Below, in pieces: positions 55,501-63,470 of a stretch of DNA of 64,000 bases. The first letter of the stretch is position 1. Each line of letters begins with the position of its first letter. The stretch is from Dastarcus helophoroides (lineage: Eukaryota > Arthropoda > Insecta > Coleoptera > Bothrideridae), in the NCBI GenBank assembly GCA_028583605.1, contig CM053328.1, positions 722,501-786,500 of the forward strand. The letters run 5' to 3'. A program made the position numbers and the translations under genes. The notes under the pieces are model-generated. The model saw only the letters and a program-made list of their open reading frames with translations. It was not told the origin of the DNA and did no database searches.

Positions 55501-56343
55501 CTGGTCGGGGATTTAAAAAATGTTCATGTAAAACCCAGTGTGTCAACAAATGTTTTTGTTTTAGAAATAATGTTCTTTGTAAGTCAAAGTGTCATTTTAG
55601 TAATTCTTGTTGTAACAAATGATTTTATGGTACGTTTCCATAAATACCATTTATACGCTGCATAAATTAGATAAATTGCTTCTTTTTCATTTTAATTGTC
55701 TATCATTAGTTTATTTATAGAATCAGTCCAAAGAAGGTTTCACCCCTTTACCACATCGGCAATTAAATAAATAATTACGCATGCGTAATTATGTTTAATT
55801 CAGTGCTTTAGTATTTATAGAATACCTAGTTATTTCATTTTAGATAAATTGTTTATTTTACACTTTAACTGTCTTTCATTAGTTAATTTATAGAATACCT
55901 AGTTATTTCATAGAATAACTAGTTAAAGTGTCAAATTATTAACATATTACACACTTTAACTGACACAATCAGTTATTTTATAGAATAACTAGGTATTCTA
56001 TGAAATAACTGCATTATATACTTTAGCGGTAACATATACAACCAACGTACCATACTGATGAGGCCAAGGAAGGCCGAAAGTAGTCTATGGTTGCGGTTGT
56101 ACATATTTTCAATTTTATGCACGTTTAACTGTTTAATTACAGAACATTTAATCGGTCGTTTGTCGAGCCAGTGTTTTAATAAATTTGATGAACGTCGAAA
56201 TCACTTACCTCTAGATAAATGGGTAAATACGGGTCGAACGAATTATTGACCTTGTGCAGCGTGACATTCAAATGGGGTAATGAGTGCAGCAGATGAGCCA
56301 AATACGGGGGGCTGTAGGTTTCATCCCCCGAATAGACGCCCAT
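34117..56343 (-). CDS. tty: Tweety family membrane protein (TTYH), 7 coding exons
   Basis: Exons in order: 56343-56209, 48044-47746, 40326-39938, 38411-37958, 37875-37675, 34812-34618, 34567-34117. All borders are GT/AG; exons 1-4 join without doubt. Tweety homologues have five membrane segments and have been linked to volume- or calcium-activated anion currents. Family signatures: LTRCCDRKPRP, GLYGNDDLHNG, HDIFDEPVSN, LLVGVARHNRCALI, NPFTQRLREAK, LVWVDSHTWIYIRKK. Segments lie near residues 48-72, 88-107, then two in exon 3 and one in exon 4. Including exon 6 gives 555 aa; skipping it gives 642 aa. The exon 5 donor is weak. Introns are packed with mobile DNA. Confidence 0.93.
34618..34812 (-). 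CDS. tty: tweety exon 6, symmetric cassette with in-frame UGA
   Basis: 195 nt, beginning and ending in phase 2. Codes DGCDMRSAEMHRGASHMSHL, GHTLGRLPSH, GPNNGKYATLSKQCKTLESS and DFY, then TGA. The segment HTLGRLPSH resembles the tail of fly tweety as recalled. The stop lies 5 nt before the exon end. An alternative acceptor 15 nt upstream keeps the same phase. Confidence 0.75.
36063..36418. repeat. Two-copy tandem duplication, ~178 bp
   Basis: gagtaattcgccttctttca, aaattgatatcttttttaaa and gtactttttgaaggtttttt recur at a spacing of about 178 bp. Confidence 0.75.
37461..37545 (-). mobile_element. Family A fragment
   Basis: ttggtggaacgggctggttc to gtatttcaatttttg with nearly the whole hammerhead centre deleted. 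Confidence 0.55.
37675..37875 (-). CDS. tty: tweety exon 5 (C-terminal tail)
   Basis: Acceptor tttttttacag. Codes KDYHQVNETDAYVPHGQGSQ, AARTLQRSQGSFYPP and PPSYTSVL, a tail with a PPSY motif that could bind WW-domain ligases (inference). The end is uncertain: the phase-correct donor CT|GTATTA is weak. Confidence 0.75.
37958..38411 (-). CDS. tty: tweety exon 4
   Basis: Acceptor ttttttgcag, donor AA|GTATGT. Codes GDLCTAPEKFLEKQ, the conserved YYTSCERGRANPFTQRLREA loop and segment 5 with WVDSHTWIYIRK. Confidence 0.92.
38483..38690. repeat. Family D copy in tweety intron 4
   Basis: tcttcatggtagacccttat, tcggcccagtttggaaatat, gtttgttgacaattttctaa and tgcgactacgtgatatttaa, followed by the complement ttaaatatcacgtagt, so this copy has an inverted end. 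Confidence 0.6.
38691..39937. other. tty: tweety intron 4, remaining part
   Basis: Unique-looking DNA without the low-complexity words. A near-tandem attttggttatcaaa(a)gaatattagttttat doublet occurs at about 39270-39330. No exon recognised. Confidence 0.5.
39938..40326 (-). CDS. tty: tweety exon 3
   Basis: Acceptor attttacag, donor G|GTGAGT. Codes FSVNSQLVAIHDIFDEPVSN, a glycosylatable NMT and NNT, then segments 3 and 4. Confidence 0.92.
40367..40651. repeat. Long hairpin next to tweety exon 3
   Basis: About 130 nt (gaaagtaatcttcctcacct to gagtggcattttctttgc) return inverted as aaaatgccactcaataggaa to atgaggaaaggaagataact, with about 90% identity and a ~25-nt loop. It begins about 40 nt from the exon 3 acceptor, inside intron 2. 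Confidence 0.8.
41022..41373 (+). mobile_element. Solo LTR, Gypsy-like, 4-bp TSD
   Basis: 41026-41369 (344 bp) begins TGTTACGGGC and ends CGTTACA, flanked by GTAT at 41022-41025 and 41370-41373. A 4-bp duplication and TG..CA ends fit Gypsy-type integration. Contains a TATATAG box after gctgaccgccttatatag. About 85% similar to 48602-48978. No internal region remains. Confidence 0.85.
41374..41855. other. tty: tweety intron 2, unique part
   Basis: Contains gcgcgggtttcttaagaccc and atcgattttt-type words. No gene. Confidence 0.45.
41856..46580. repeat. Degenerate satellite of gtcgaaatttcgagaaaaaa type
   Basis: Tens of copies of a ~20-bp degenerate unit. Up to about 42615 the units read with cgactttt on the plus strand; from about 42730 they read gtcgaaa..gagaaaa, so the array contains an inversion. 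A spacer block (taacattttttttaatcgat, then gtcctttctatgcctttgta) recurs at 44404, 44654, 45377, 45965 and 46378, and inverted at 41855, 42275 and 42333. Lys/Glu-rich or Phe/Ser-rich open frames on both strands are translations of the repeat. Lies in tweety intron 2. Confidence 0.8.
43012..44213. repeat. Four ~301-bp higher-order units
   Basis: ggtcaaaatttcgagaaaaa followed by atcggtatttga/atccgtatttga recurs at 43011, 43313, 43613 and 43914. Each unit runs through gacgaacttttcagattaag and cgaaactttcactttaaagt in the same order and is nearly identical to the others. The homogeneity contrasts with the surrounding degenerate array and indicates recent expansion. Confidence 0.85.
46581..47745. 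other. tty: tweety intron 2, part next to exon 2
   Basis: AT-rich unique sequence. Open frames on both strands at 46833-47094 overlap each other and show no family. Confidence 0.5.
47746..48044 (-). CDS. tty: tweety exon 2
   Basis: Acceptor ctttttacag, donor AG|GTAAAT. Codes SLGILGSIPAACLILTLFLL, the RCCDRKPRP loop, segment 2 and GNDDLHNGFSQLLQQGRQVD. Confidence 0.92.
48045..48374. other. tty: tweety intron 1, unique part
   Basis: AT-rich, nothing recognised. Confidence 0.4.
48375..48525. mobile_element. Foldback family E, short copy
   Basis: tttattggttttttcttcgc and acaattctagattttcagtc on the left; gaagaaaaagccaatgaatg and cttcgcaaagaagatacaga on the right. About half the length of the copy at 24411. 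Confidence 0.55.
48598..48982 (+). mobile_element. Solo LTR, Gypsy-like, second copy, 4-bp TSD
   Basis: 48602-48978 (377 bp), TGTTACGGGC to GCGTTACA, flanked by ATAT at 48598-48601 and 48979-48982. Same family and orientation as 41026-41369, with an extra ~23-bp tract near the right end. Lies in tweety intron 1. Confidence 0.85.
48983..50235. other. tty: tweety intron 1, unique part
   Basis: Unremarkable unique sequence without a recognisable exon or element. Confidence 0.45.
50236..50568 (+). pseudogene. LINE (Jockey-type) ORF2 C terminus and 3' tail
   Basis: Reads RCSQELIGLIPPRARFL, then FCVVQLDTVRTSVYGDSFF, RTSKLCYRKEFSPKI and RRCIAIYPCFRILLAML. This is the pattern of a Jockey-type ORF2 end (CxxEL..PP, R-T--LW). 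The stop is at 50518, followed by ~45 bp of 3' UTR and an A run. 5'-truncated. Related tails are at 15060, 16028, 27215, 58405 and 59010. Confidence 0.7.
50569..51574. other. tty: tweety intron 1, unique part
   Basis: AT-rich unique sequence; open frames lack family features. Confidence 0.45.
51575..52095. mobile_element. Foldback element split by a family A insertion
   Basis: ataactattaaactttatta and aaatttgc/ttagcaaatattta blocks at 51578-51652 are complementary to 51755-51822 continued at 52073-52090. The right arm is interrupted by family A. The core contains taccgcggtactgcatcatc. Class unknown. Confidence 0.6.
51812..52084 (+). mobile_element. Family A full copy, 12-bp TSD
   Basis: Element 51824-52072; TAAAGTTTAATA at 51812-51823 and 52073-52084. 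Both arms are nearly complete. The left arm stem reads GACAGC-TTG-GCTGTC; the right arm has a mutated stem (GAGGGC-TTG-GCTGTC). Starts attgaaatacagaacttgtc, ends cagtccgttccatcaaac. Confidence 0.8.
52096..53280. other. tty: tweety intron 1, mixed DNA
   Basis: 52180-52560 is low-complexity. 52850-53280 looks less simple, with an open frame at 52982-53170, but no family is recognised and no splice pattern supports it. Confidence 0.4.
53281..54700. repeat. ~913-bp tandem duplication with inner 176-bp repeat
   Basis: gaggaaacaacccttaaata at 53281 recurs as gaggaaacaaccctcaaata at 54194, followed by the same order of words (aaaaatgtcgaagttttgca). Within the first unit, tttaaacatagtcgaggtcg repeats at about 53836 and 54008. 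Confidence 0.75.
55396..55621 (+). pseudogene. Cys-rich C-terminal tail of an integrase-like transposase
   Basis: Frame reads ISLRSVATAQSLGTGRGF then KKCSCKTQCVNKCFCFRNN and VLCKSKCHFSNSCCNK, stop. The CxC..C...C.C......C...CH....CCNK array matches the tail of KRBA2-like proteins of Ginger-type DNA transposons. A stop upstream (near 55383) and loss of the integrase core show it is dead. Confidence 0.65.
55725..55787 (-). repeat. Family C short copy starting at the predicted cleavage site
   Basis: Minus-strand gcgtaattatttatttaatt to gtgaaaccttctttgg matches 8382-8443. Homology starts exactly at GCGTAA, the base after the presumed hammerhead cleavage position in the 8.3-kb copy. Confidence 0.5.
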
Positions 56344-56409
56344 GCCAGCTAATGTTACCGCTTACGTCATACCGCCTGTTCTTCTATCCTAATTGCCATA
56401 ATGGCGCTA
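56209..56409 (-). CDS. tty: tweety exon 1 (coding 56343-56209) with 5' UTR
   Basis: Codes MGVYSGDETYSPPYLAHLLH to PIYLE, with NVTLHKVNNSF typical of the extracellular N terminus. In-frame TAA upstream of the ATG. Donor GTAAGT. A strong acceptor, tttctatttcag, ends at 56410, so a noncoding exon lies further right. The short upstream ORF 56399-56367 lies in this leader. Confidence 0.88.
56367..56399 (-). promoter_or_regulatory. Short upstream ORF in the tweety leader
   Basis: ATG GCA ... GTA TGA, ten codons, ending 23 nt before the main start. It might reduce translation of the main frame (inference). Confidence 0.45.
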
Positions 56410-57234
56410 CTGAAATAGAAATTGATGTTATATTTTTTGGCAAGGAAAATGTAAACTAATTTAAAAAAATCTACAACAGAATGTGTGTTATAGTCGACAT
56501 GAAATATACTAAATTATAGCTTAACAGAGCTCAGTTCAGAACAAAAAATCTCGGCTCGTGAACGTCCATCAATTTTCCCTTAATTTTTATTCATTGAAAT
56601 GAGGTAGAACATATTTCATTATTATCTCATTTGATCAAGGACGATCGAAACTTACACTTACACTTACACGAAACTTACGTCAAGTATTTCCTATTAATTT
56701 CTACCAATAATAATGTCCAAACTTGGGGGGAAATTTTCCGACATCGGAAGTTTCAACTGTTCAAAGCCAAGATAAGATGCATATGTAGCAACAGCGGAGA
56801 AGTTGTAACTTCGTAAAAACTTCATAATACAAGTAACTTTAGACACGTTTTGTCACCGAACTGAATGAGTATGAGCGAATATGATAAAATTTATTATTAA
56901 ATTTGGAAAATTGTAAAAATCGATTTATATTACGTTCGACAACTTTGAAAAATAATAATTACAATTTTTTAATATGCCACTTTTAATAGTTACCATCCGA
57001 TGCTTAAAGAAACGACTCCATATCATTAAGCAATCTTATTAACTTAAAATAACTTCGGAAAAGTATACACGATTTCTTTTCAAGGAAAAATTTGTTTAAT
57101 TATCTCGTCAGGCTGTCAATCATTTTAAACTCTTAAACCATCAAAGGAACGGAATTGTTTATACATATGAATTTCGTCTTACAACTTTGAAAGCACCTCG
57201 AAGGGAAACTTTTACAAGCCTTTTGATACCTTAA
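56410..57234. other. Upstream intron or flank of tweety
   Basis: By the acceptor at 56410 this is intron sequence of the tweety transcript. No exon could be located. Contains a cttacacttacacttacac microrepeat (56651). Confidence 0.45.
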
Positions 57235-57407
57235 CTACTTTACTTTTTTTTTCGGTGGAACGAACTGATCCTTGATTATTTTCAGAAATTGAAATACAAA
57301 TCTTGTTCCCTGAGTATCTCTCTGAAGATGAAACGCGTTAGAACAACCTTTGTCGTTTTTTAATCTTTCTTGATTTCAAGGGACAAGATTTGTATTTCTA
57401 CTTTACT
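57235..57407 (-). mobile_element. Family A copy, T-run end and 10-bp TSD
   Basis: Element 57245-57397: after an eight-base T run (the complement of an A tail) comes cggtggaacgaactgatcct; it ends gacaagatttgtatttct. CTACTTTACT lies at 57235-57244 and 57398-57407. The centre is deleted. Confidence 0.75.
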
Positions 57408-58404
57408 CTGATAAATATAGGATACATTACATAGAAGTACGTTGTACGATGTCGACAAAGAAATTGAAAAGAAGCTTCCTCATTGAAATAGTTCCAAAAT
57501 TATAATTGTATTATCGTTTTTATTAGACTTCCAGAGCGGGATACTCTTAATGAGAAAATCCAAGGAAGGCAAATGACTCCACAAAACGGATGTAAGAACT
57601 ACTTAAAATAAACTTGGTGTCTGTCTTTTATGCTAAACGGTCCAGAATGATCTATAAACGTGGCGTGCTGGAGAGCAACGTAGATCGAGATAAAAGTGTC
57701 TTTTGAAACTAAGCAGCGATAAATGGGTTTTATAGAGTTTAGATGAGGAGGTCTAAGGTCGTTCACGAATGTATTTGTTTATATTTAGCTGCTTATCTTA
57801 CCCGAAAACACAGAGTAAACGTCAACGTTAAGAATCGATTACCAACTTTTTATTGCTATGCAGCGAAAATGAAATACACTGGATCACTGGATTGACGGCG
57901 TTTTTTTTTTCGTTTTTTAATATTACACGCACTTTCGATTTCTTTAATAATATTTAATATAAATGCTGGTCATTTAACACTAGATGAATTACAAAGCATT
58001 TCCTGATTGTTTACGGTGACTAGGAAATGAATATATTAATGAACACAACACCACTATCAGCTATTTCAAGGATGATGATTCATGTTTTTATTCGTTTGTT
58101 AGATAGATTAGTGACACCATGACCAAAGTGTCATAAAACACCTTTCAACATTCAGCTGTATGCTGAAAAATCATACTTACAGCGACCTTTCCCGGCTTCG
58201 CCCGGGTAAACAATGTCTAGACTACAATCTACAAAGTGATGCTATTTATTTTATAAAATTCGATGTACACTTTCATTAGCATTTCCCAATAAAGTAGCTA
58301 GAAATAATGTTGACACTTTTCCAAAAATTCGGATTTTTCTGCAAATTCTGATTTTTCTAATACTTCTTGTTCTTCGAAATTTAACTTTTTTTTAAGTTTC
58401 ATAT
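57408..58404. other. Unique-looking noncoding DNA
   Basis: No gene recognised. A cccggcttcgcccgggta hairpin word at 58191-58208 is typical of insect mobile-element ends. Confidence 0.4.
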
Positions 58405-59530
58405 GTGTCTACGTCGTCGGAGACGGCAAATTCCTGTGGGGTCCAGCTGGACACAATGAGGACTTCTGTCTACGGAGACTCTTTTTTTCTATAGAACTTC
58501 CAAGTTATGGAACTTGTTACCGAAAGGAACTTTTCCCCAAAAATTACAACCTATCCTTGTTTAGGAAGGCGGTTCATCGCCATCCTTGTTTCCGCATTCT
58601 ACTCACAGTGCTTTGAAAGCATAATGGGGATACCTTTTACGAGTGGATTAAACTCAAAAAAAAAAGTTTCATAATTTTCTGAAAAATGAACTTTTTTTCG
58701 CAAAATTCCATTCAATCTGGGAAATATCGAGTTAATCTGGGAAATATCGAGTTTATTAAAATTCTATTATTTTCCCAACGTTTCGAATTTATTTTAAAAT
58801 TGGGTAATTCTTTTAAAGCTGGAAAATTTTTCTACAAATTCGATTTTTTTAAATTTCAGTTCTTTTAATTTGCTTATTCTCAAAATTTCAATTTATTTTC
58901 AAGATTCGACGTTGTTTTTACAAAAAATTAACTTTCTCTAACAAATCTCGACGTTTTTTTAATATGTCGATTTTTTTTGGGAATTTCGTCTTTTAAATAT
59001 TTAATTTTTTCTATAGAACTTCCAAGTTATGGAACTTGTTATCGAAAGGAATTTTCCCCAAAAATTACAACCTATCCTTGTTTAAGAAGGCGGTTCATCG
59101 CCATCTATCCTTGTTTCCACATTCTACTCGCAGTGCTTTGAAAGCATAATGGGGATACCTTTTGAGAGTGGATTAAACGTAAAAAAAAAAGAAAAAAGTT
59201 TCATATTTTTCTGAAAAATGAACTTTTTTTCTCAAAATTCCATTCAATCTGGGAAATATCAAGTTAATCTGGGAAATATCGAGTTTATTAAAATTCGATT
59301 ATTTTCCCAACGTTTCGAGTTTATTTTCAAAATTGGTTAAAGCTGGAAAATTTTTCTACAATTTTTTTTAAATTTCAGTTGTTTTAATTTGCTTATTCAC
59401 AAAATTTCAATTTATTTTCAGGATTCGACGTTTTTTTCTACAAAAATTTAACTTTCTCTAACAATCTCGACGTTTTTTTAGTATGTCGATTTTTTTTGGG
59501 AATTTCGTCTTTTATATATTTAATTTTTTC
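58405..59530 (+). repeat. Two LINE 3' tails in a ~523-bp tandem duplication
   Basis: Tail 1 (58405-58660): ggagacggcaaattcctgtg, ctatagaacttccaagttat, aagcataatggggatacc, A run. Tail 2 (59010-59195) starts at ctatagaacttcc. The AT-rich DNA after each (gaactttttttc, aatctgggaaatatcgagtt twice) is also duplicated, so the tail and flank were copied together rather than inserted twice. Confidence 0.7.
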
Positions 59531-60644
59531 AAATTCCTTCATATTTCTCGAATTTTAACTTTTGTCGAAATTTAACTCTTTGAAAGTTTCATTTTGTTTT
59601 TTTTTAAGTTCGACAATTTTCTCGGGATTACGAGTTTCTTTCCAAAATTTATTTTTTATTTCGAAGTTGTACAATTTTTCACAAAATTCGATTTTTTACT
59701 CTTTTAGCTTCATCTCGTTTTTGAATTCGTCTCGTGTTTGACATTTTGATTGAAATTTCGTCTTGTTTTTGAAAATTCGACTTTTTTTTAATCAAAATTT
59801 AACTTTCTTTAAGTTTCAAAGTTTCTCTCAAAATTTTGACTCTTTCAGAAAATTCGGGTTTTCAGATTTTCTTATTTTTCTCAAATTTCGACGTTCTTGT
59901 CGCAATTTAAGCTTTTTTTAACATTTCATTTTAATGTTTTTTTTTTTTCAATTTATTTAACATTTCTTCGGCCCAGTTTGGAAAGAAGAAATGTTAAAAT
60001 GTTAAATAAATTGAAAAAAAACATAATATTTCCGGTCAATAAGGGTCTACCATGAAGAATTTCATTTTAATCTTGAAAAATAACTTATTTTTCTTAAAAT
60101 GTAGCTTTTTAGAAATTTTCGAGTTTTTTTCAAATTCGACGATGTTCTCTAAAAATTTATTTTGAAAATTCATCCTTTCTTTCAAAATTTGATAAATCTT
60201 TTCAAAATTCTACTTTTTCTGGAAATTTCAAATTTCGACGTTTTTTGTTCAAAGGTTAACTTTTTCAGGGAAATTTCGTCTTTTTCTAGAAATTTCAAAT
60301 TTTTTCTCAAAAAATTTAGTTTCTTTTACAAAACCGTATTTTATCTAAATGTCCCCATTTTCCCCAAAACTCAGTTTCTGACTTTTTCAGAGAAATTTCG
60401 ACTATTTTATCGAAATTTCAATTTTTTATCGAAATTTCAATTTTTTCTCGAAAAATGTTTATGAAACAGACATTGTTTTGTGATGGTGCAATTCATGGAA
60501 CATCGTTAAAAATAAATCAATCTATGAAGAAGCAGTCACTTTGGAAATTGTGATTTGTGATCTTTCGATAACTGAAAATATAAAAATTTTTATAAACTTT
60601 TATAAATTTTTTATAAAACCGTCATTCTCATAAATTGTATTTAA
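59531..60644. other. AT-rich noncoding DNA
   Basis: tttcgac low-complexity DNA; the open frame at 60162 is Phe/Ser/Lys-rich filler. Confidence 0.5.
59937..60062. repeat. Family D palindromic copy
   Basis: ttcaatttatttaacatttc, ttcggcccagtttggaaag, then the complement gaaatgttaaaatgttaaat, and ggtcaataagggtctaccat. Confidence 0.6.
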
Positions 60645-63470
60645 TTGTTTGTTCATGAAAACTTCTCTAAAATTCATAAGTGTGTCCTTGGAGGTCTAAA
60701 GGCAAAATAATATTATGTTAAAAAGTTGAGTATTTGGTGGTTCATCAGTACTGCAGCTTTTTTCCCATGAAATCTTCTCTAAAATTCGCAAATGTTCTCA
60801 TGGAGCATTCTGATCAAAAAAATGTTGAGCTGAAATGTTGGTCATTTGGTAGTTCATCAATATCTCAATTGTTTTGCCACGAAACATTCTCTTCTTGTAG
60901 AGTCACAGGCAAAATGTTATATTAAAATGCTGGGCATTTGGTGGTTCGTATGGCAATCGCTTTTTAACAAAATCATTAAAATTCATAAATGTTCTCATGG
61001 AGCATCCTGATTAAAAAAATGTTGAGCTAAAATATTGAACATTTGGTAGTTCATCACTATCTCAATTCTTTTGCGACGAAACATTCTCTTGAACAATCAC
61101 AAGCAAAATAATATTACTTAAAAAGTTTGGGATTTGGTGGTTCAGCTGGCAGTTGCTTTCTCACGGAATCTCTAAAGTTTGCAAATGTTTTGAGCTAAAC
61201 GTTAGGCATTTAGATATTCATCAGTGTTACAATTGTTTATTTACGAAAAAATCTCTAACATTTACAAATGTGGTCTTGGACAAAATGATAAAAAAAAAGT
61301 GCTCTTGGAGGTCTATTGGCAAAATAATATTACGTCAAAAAGTTAGGTATTCTGTGGTTCATCAGTATTACAGTGGTTTTCCCATAAGATCTTCTCTAAA
61401 TTTCGTAAATGTTCTCATGGAGCATCCTGATCGAAAAAGTTTTGAACTAAAATGTTAGACATTTGGTATTTCATCGGTATCTAGATTGTTTTGCTACAAA
61501 ACATTCCCTTCTTGGAGAGTCACAGGCAAACTGTTATATTAAAAAGTTGGGCATTTGATGGTTCATCTGGCAGTTGTTTTTCCTCGAAATCTCTAAAATT
61601 TGGAAATGTTTTGAGCCAAACGTTGAGCATTTGGTAGTTTATTAGTATTTCAATCGTTTGTTCATGAAAAATTCTCTAAAATTCACAAATGTGCCCTTGG
61701 AGGTCTGTAGGCAAAATAATGTTATGCTATAAGGTTGAGTATTTGGTGGTTCATCAGTATTGTAGTTGTTTTCTCATGAAATCTTCTCTAAAAGTCGCAA
61801 ATGTTCTCATGGAGCATCTTGATCAAAAAAATTTTGAGCTAAAATGTTGGGCATTTGGTAGTCCATCACTATCTCAATTCTTTAGCGATGAAACATTCTC
61901 TTCTTGAATATAAGCAAAATAATATTACGTTAAAAAGCTTGGGATTTGGTGGCTCAGCTGCCAGTTGTCTTCTCACGGAATCGCTAAAGTTTGCAAATGT
62001 TTTGTACCTAAACGTTGGGCGTTTAGTTATTCATCACTGTTTCAATTGTTAATTCACAAAAAAATCTCTAACATTTACAAATGTGGTCTTGGACAAAATA
62101 ATAAAAAAGTGCTCTTGGAGGTCTATTGGCAAAATAATATTACGTCAAAAAATTAGGTATTCTGTGGTTCATCAGTATTACAGTGGTTTTCCCATGAGAT
62201 CTTCTCTAAAATTCGTAAATGTTCTCATGGAGCATCCTGATCGAAAAAATTTTGAACTAAAATGTTGGACATTTGGTAGTTCATCAGTATCTCGATTGTT
62301 TTGCCACAAAACATTCCCTTCTTGGAGAGTCACAGGCAAACTGTTATGTTAAAAAGTTGGGCATTTGATGGTTCATCTGGCAGTTGTTTTTCCTCGAAAT
62401 CTCTAAAATTTGGAAATGTTTTGAGCCAAACGTTGAGCATTTGGTAGTTTATCAGTATTTCAATCGTTTGTTCATGAAAAATTCTCTAAAATTCACAAAT
62501 GTGCCCTTGGAGGTCTATAGGCAAAATAATGTTAAACTATAAAGTTGAGTATTTGGTGGTTCATCAGTATTGCAGTTGTTTTCCCATGAAATTTTCTCTA
62601 AAAGTCGCAAATCTTCTCATGGAGCATCCTGATCAAAAAAAATGTTGAGCTAAAATGTTGAACATTTGATAGTTCATCACTATCTCAATTCTTTTGAGAC
62701 GAAACATTCTCTTGAACAATTATAACCAAAATAATATTACGTTAAAAAGTTTGGGATTTGGTGGTTCAGCTGGCAGTTGTTTTCTCACGGAATCTCTAAA
62801 GTTTGCAAATGTTTTGAGCTAAATGTTGAGCATTTAGTTATTCAACAATATTACAATTGTTTATTCACGAAATAATCTCTAACATTTACAAATGTGATTT
62901 TGGACAAAATAATATTAAAAAAATGTGATCTTGGACAAAATAATACAAAAAAAAATGTGCTCTTGGACGTCTATTGGCAGAATAATATTACGTCAAAAAC
63001 TTAGGTATTCTGTGGTTCATCAGTATTACAGTGGTTTTCCACTGAGATCTTCTCTAAAATTCGTAAATGTTCTTATGGAGCATCCTGATCGAAAAAATGT
63101 TGAACTAAAATGTTGGACATTTGGTAGTTCATCAGTATCTCGATTGTTTTGCTCCAAAACATTCCCTTCTTGGAGAGTCACAGGCAAACTGTTATGTTAA
63201 AAAGTTGGGCATTTGACGGTTCATCTAGCAGTTGTTTTTCCTCGAGATCTCTAAAATTTGGAAATTTTTTGAACCAAACGTTGAGCATTTGGTAGTTTAT
63301 CAGTATTTCAATCGTTTGTTCATGAAAAATTCTCTAAAATTCACAAATGTGCCCTTGGAGGTCTGTAGGCAAAATAATGTTATGCTATAAAGTTGGGTAT
63401 TTGGTGGTTCATCAGTATCACAATTGTTTTCTCATGAAATTTCTAAAATTCGTAAATGGTCTTAACCCCC
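60645..63470. repeat. Higher-order satellite, ~810-bp units of eight monomers
   Basis: A word close to catttggtggttcatcagta occurs 27 times with 75-140 bp spacing. Monomer variants follow a fixed order (tgtggttc, ggtagttc, gatggttc, ggtagttt, ggtggttc, ggtagtcc/gatagttc, ggtggctc/ggtggttc, agttattc). The set starting at tgtggttc recurs at 61355, 62163 and 63013, giving periods of about 808 and 850 bp. The third unit gained about 40 bp (a ttggacaaaataat doublet near 62910). Open frames repeat with the unit and contain stops. Confidence 0.85.

Larger units (their letters stand above)
55037..56040. mobile_element. 1-kb TIR element with Ginger/KRBA2-like remnant
   Basis: Begins TGTATATGTTACCGTTAAAG and ends with the near-complement ACTTTAGCGGTAACATATACA; the similarity continues for about 90 nt. 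Inner subterminal repeats (ttatttcatagaatacctag) recur several times on the right. The outer GTTGG/CCAAC may belong to the ends. No clear target duplication was found. A family C piece (55725-55787) is nested. Lies in tweety intron 1, 170 bp from exon 1. Confidence 0.65.

Noticed and set aside
61153..63200. Recurrent 60-100 aa open frames in the right-end array (for example at 62083 and 62925)
   Set aside because: Each is a translation of the higher-order satellite unit, interrupted by stops at the same place in every unit, with no start context or splice signals.
60645..63470. Regularly spaced repeats that could suggest a CRISPR array
   Set aside because: The genome is eukaryotic, and the intervening sequences are themselves repeated rather than unique spacers.
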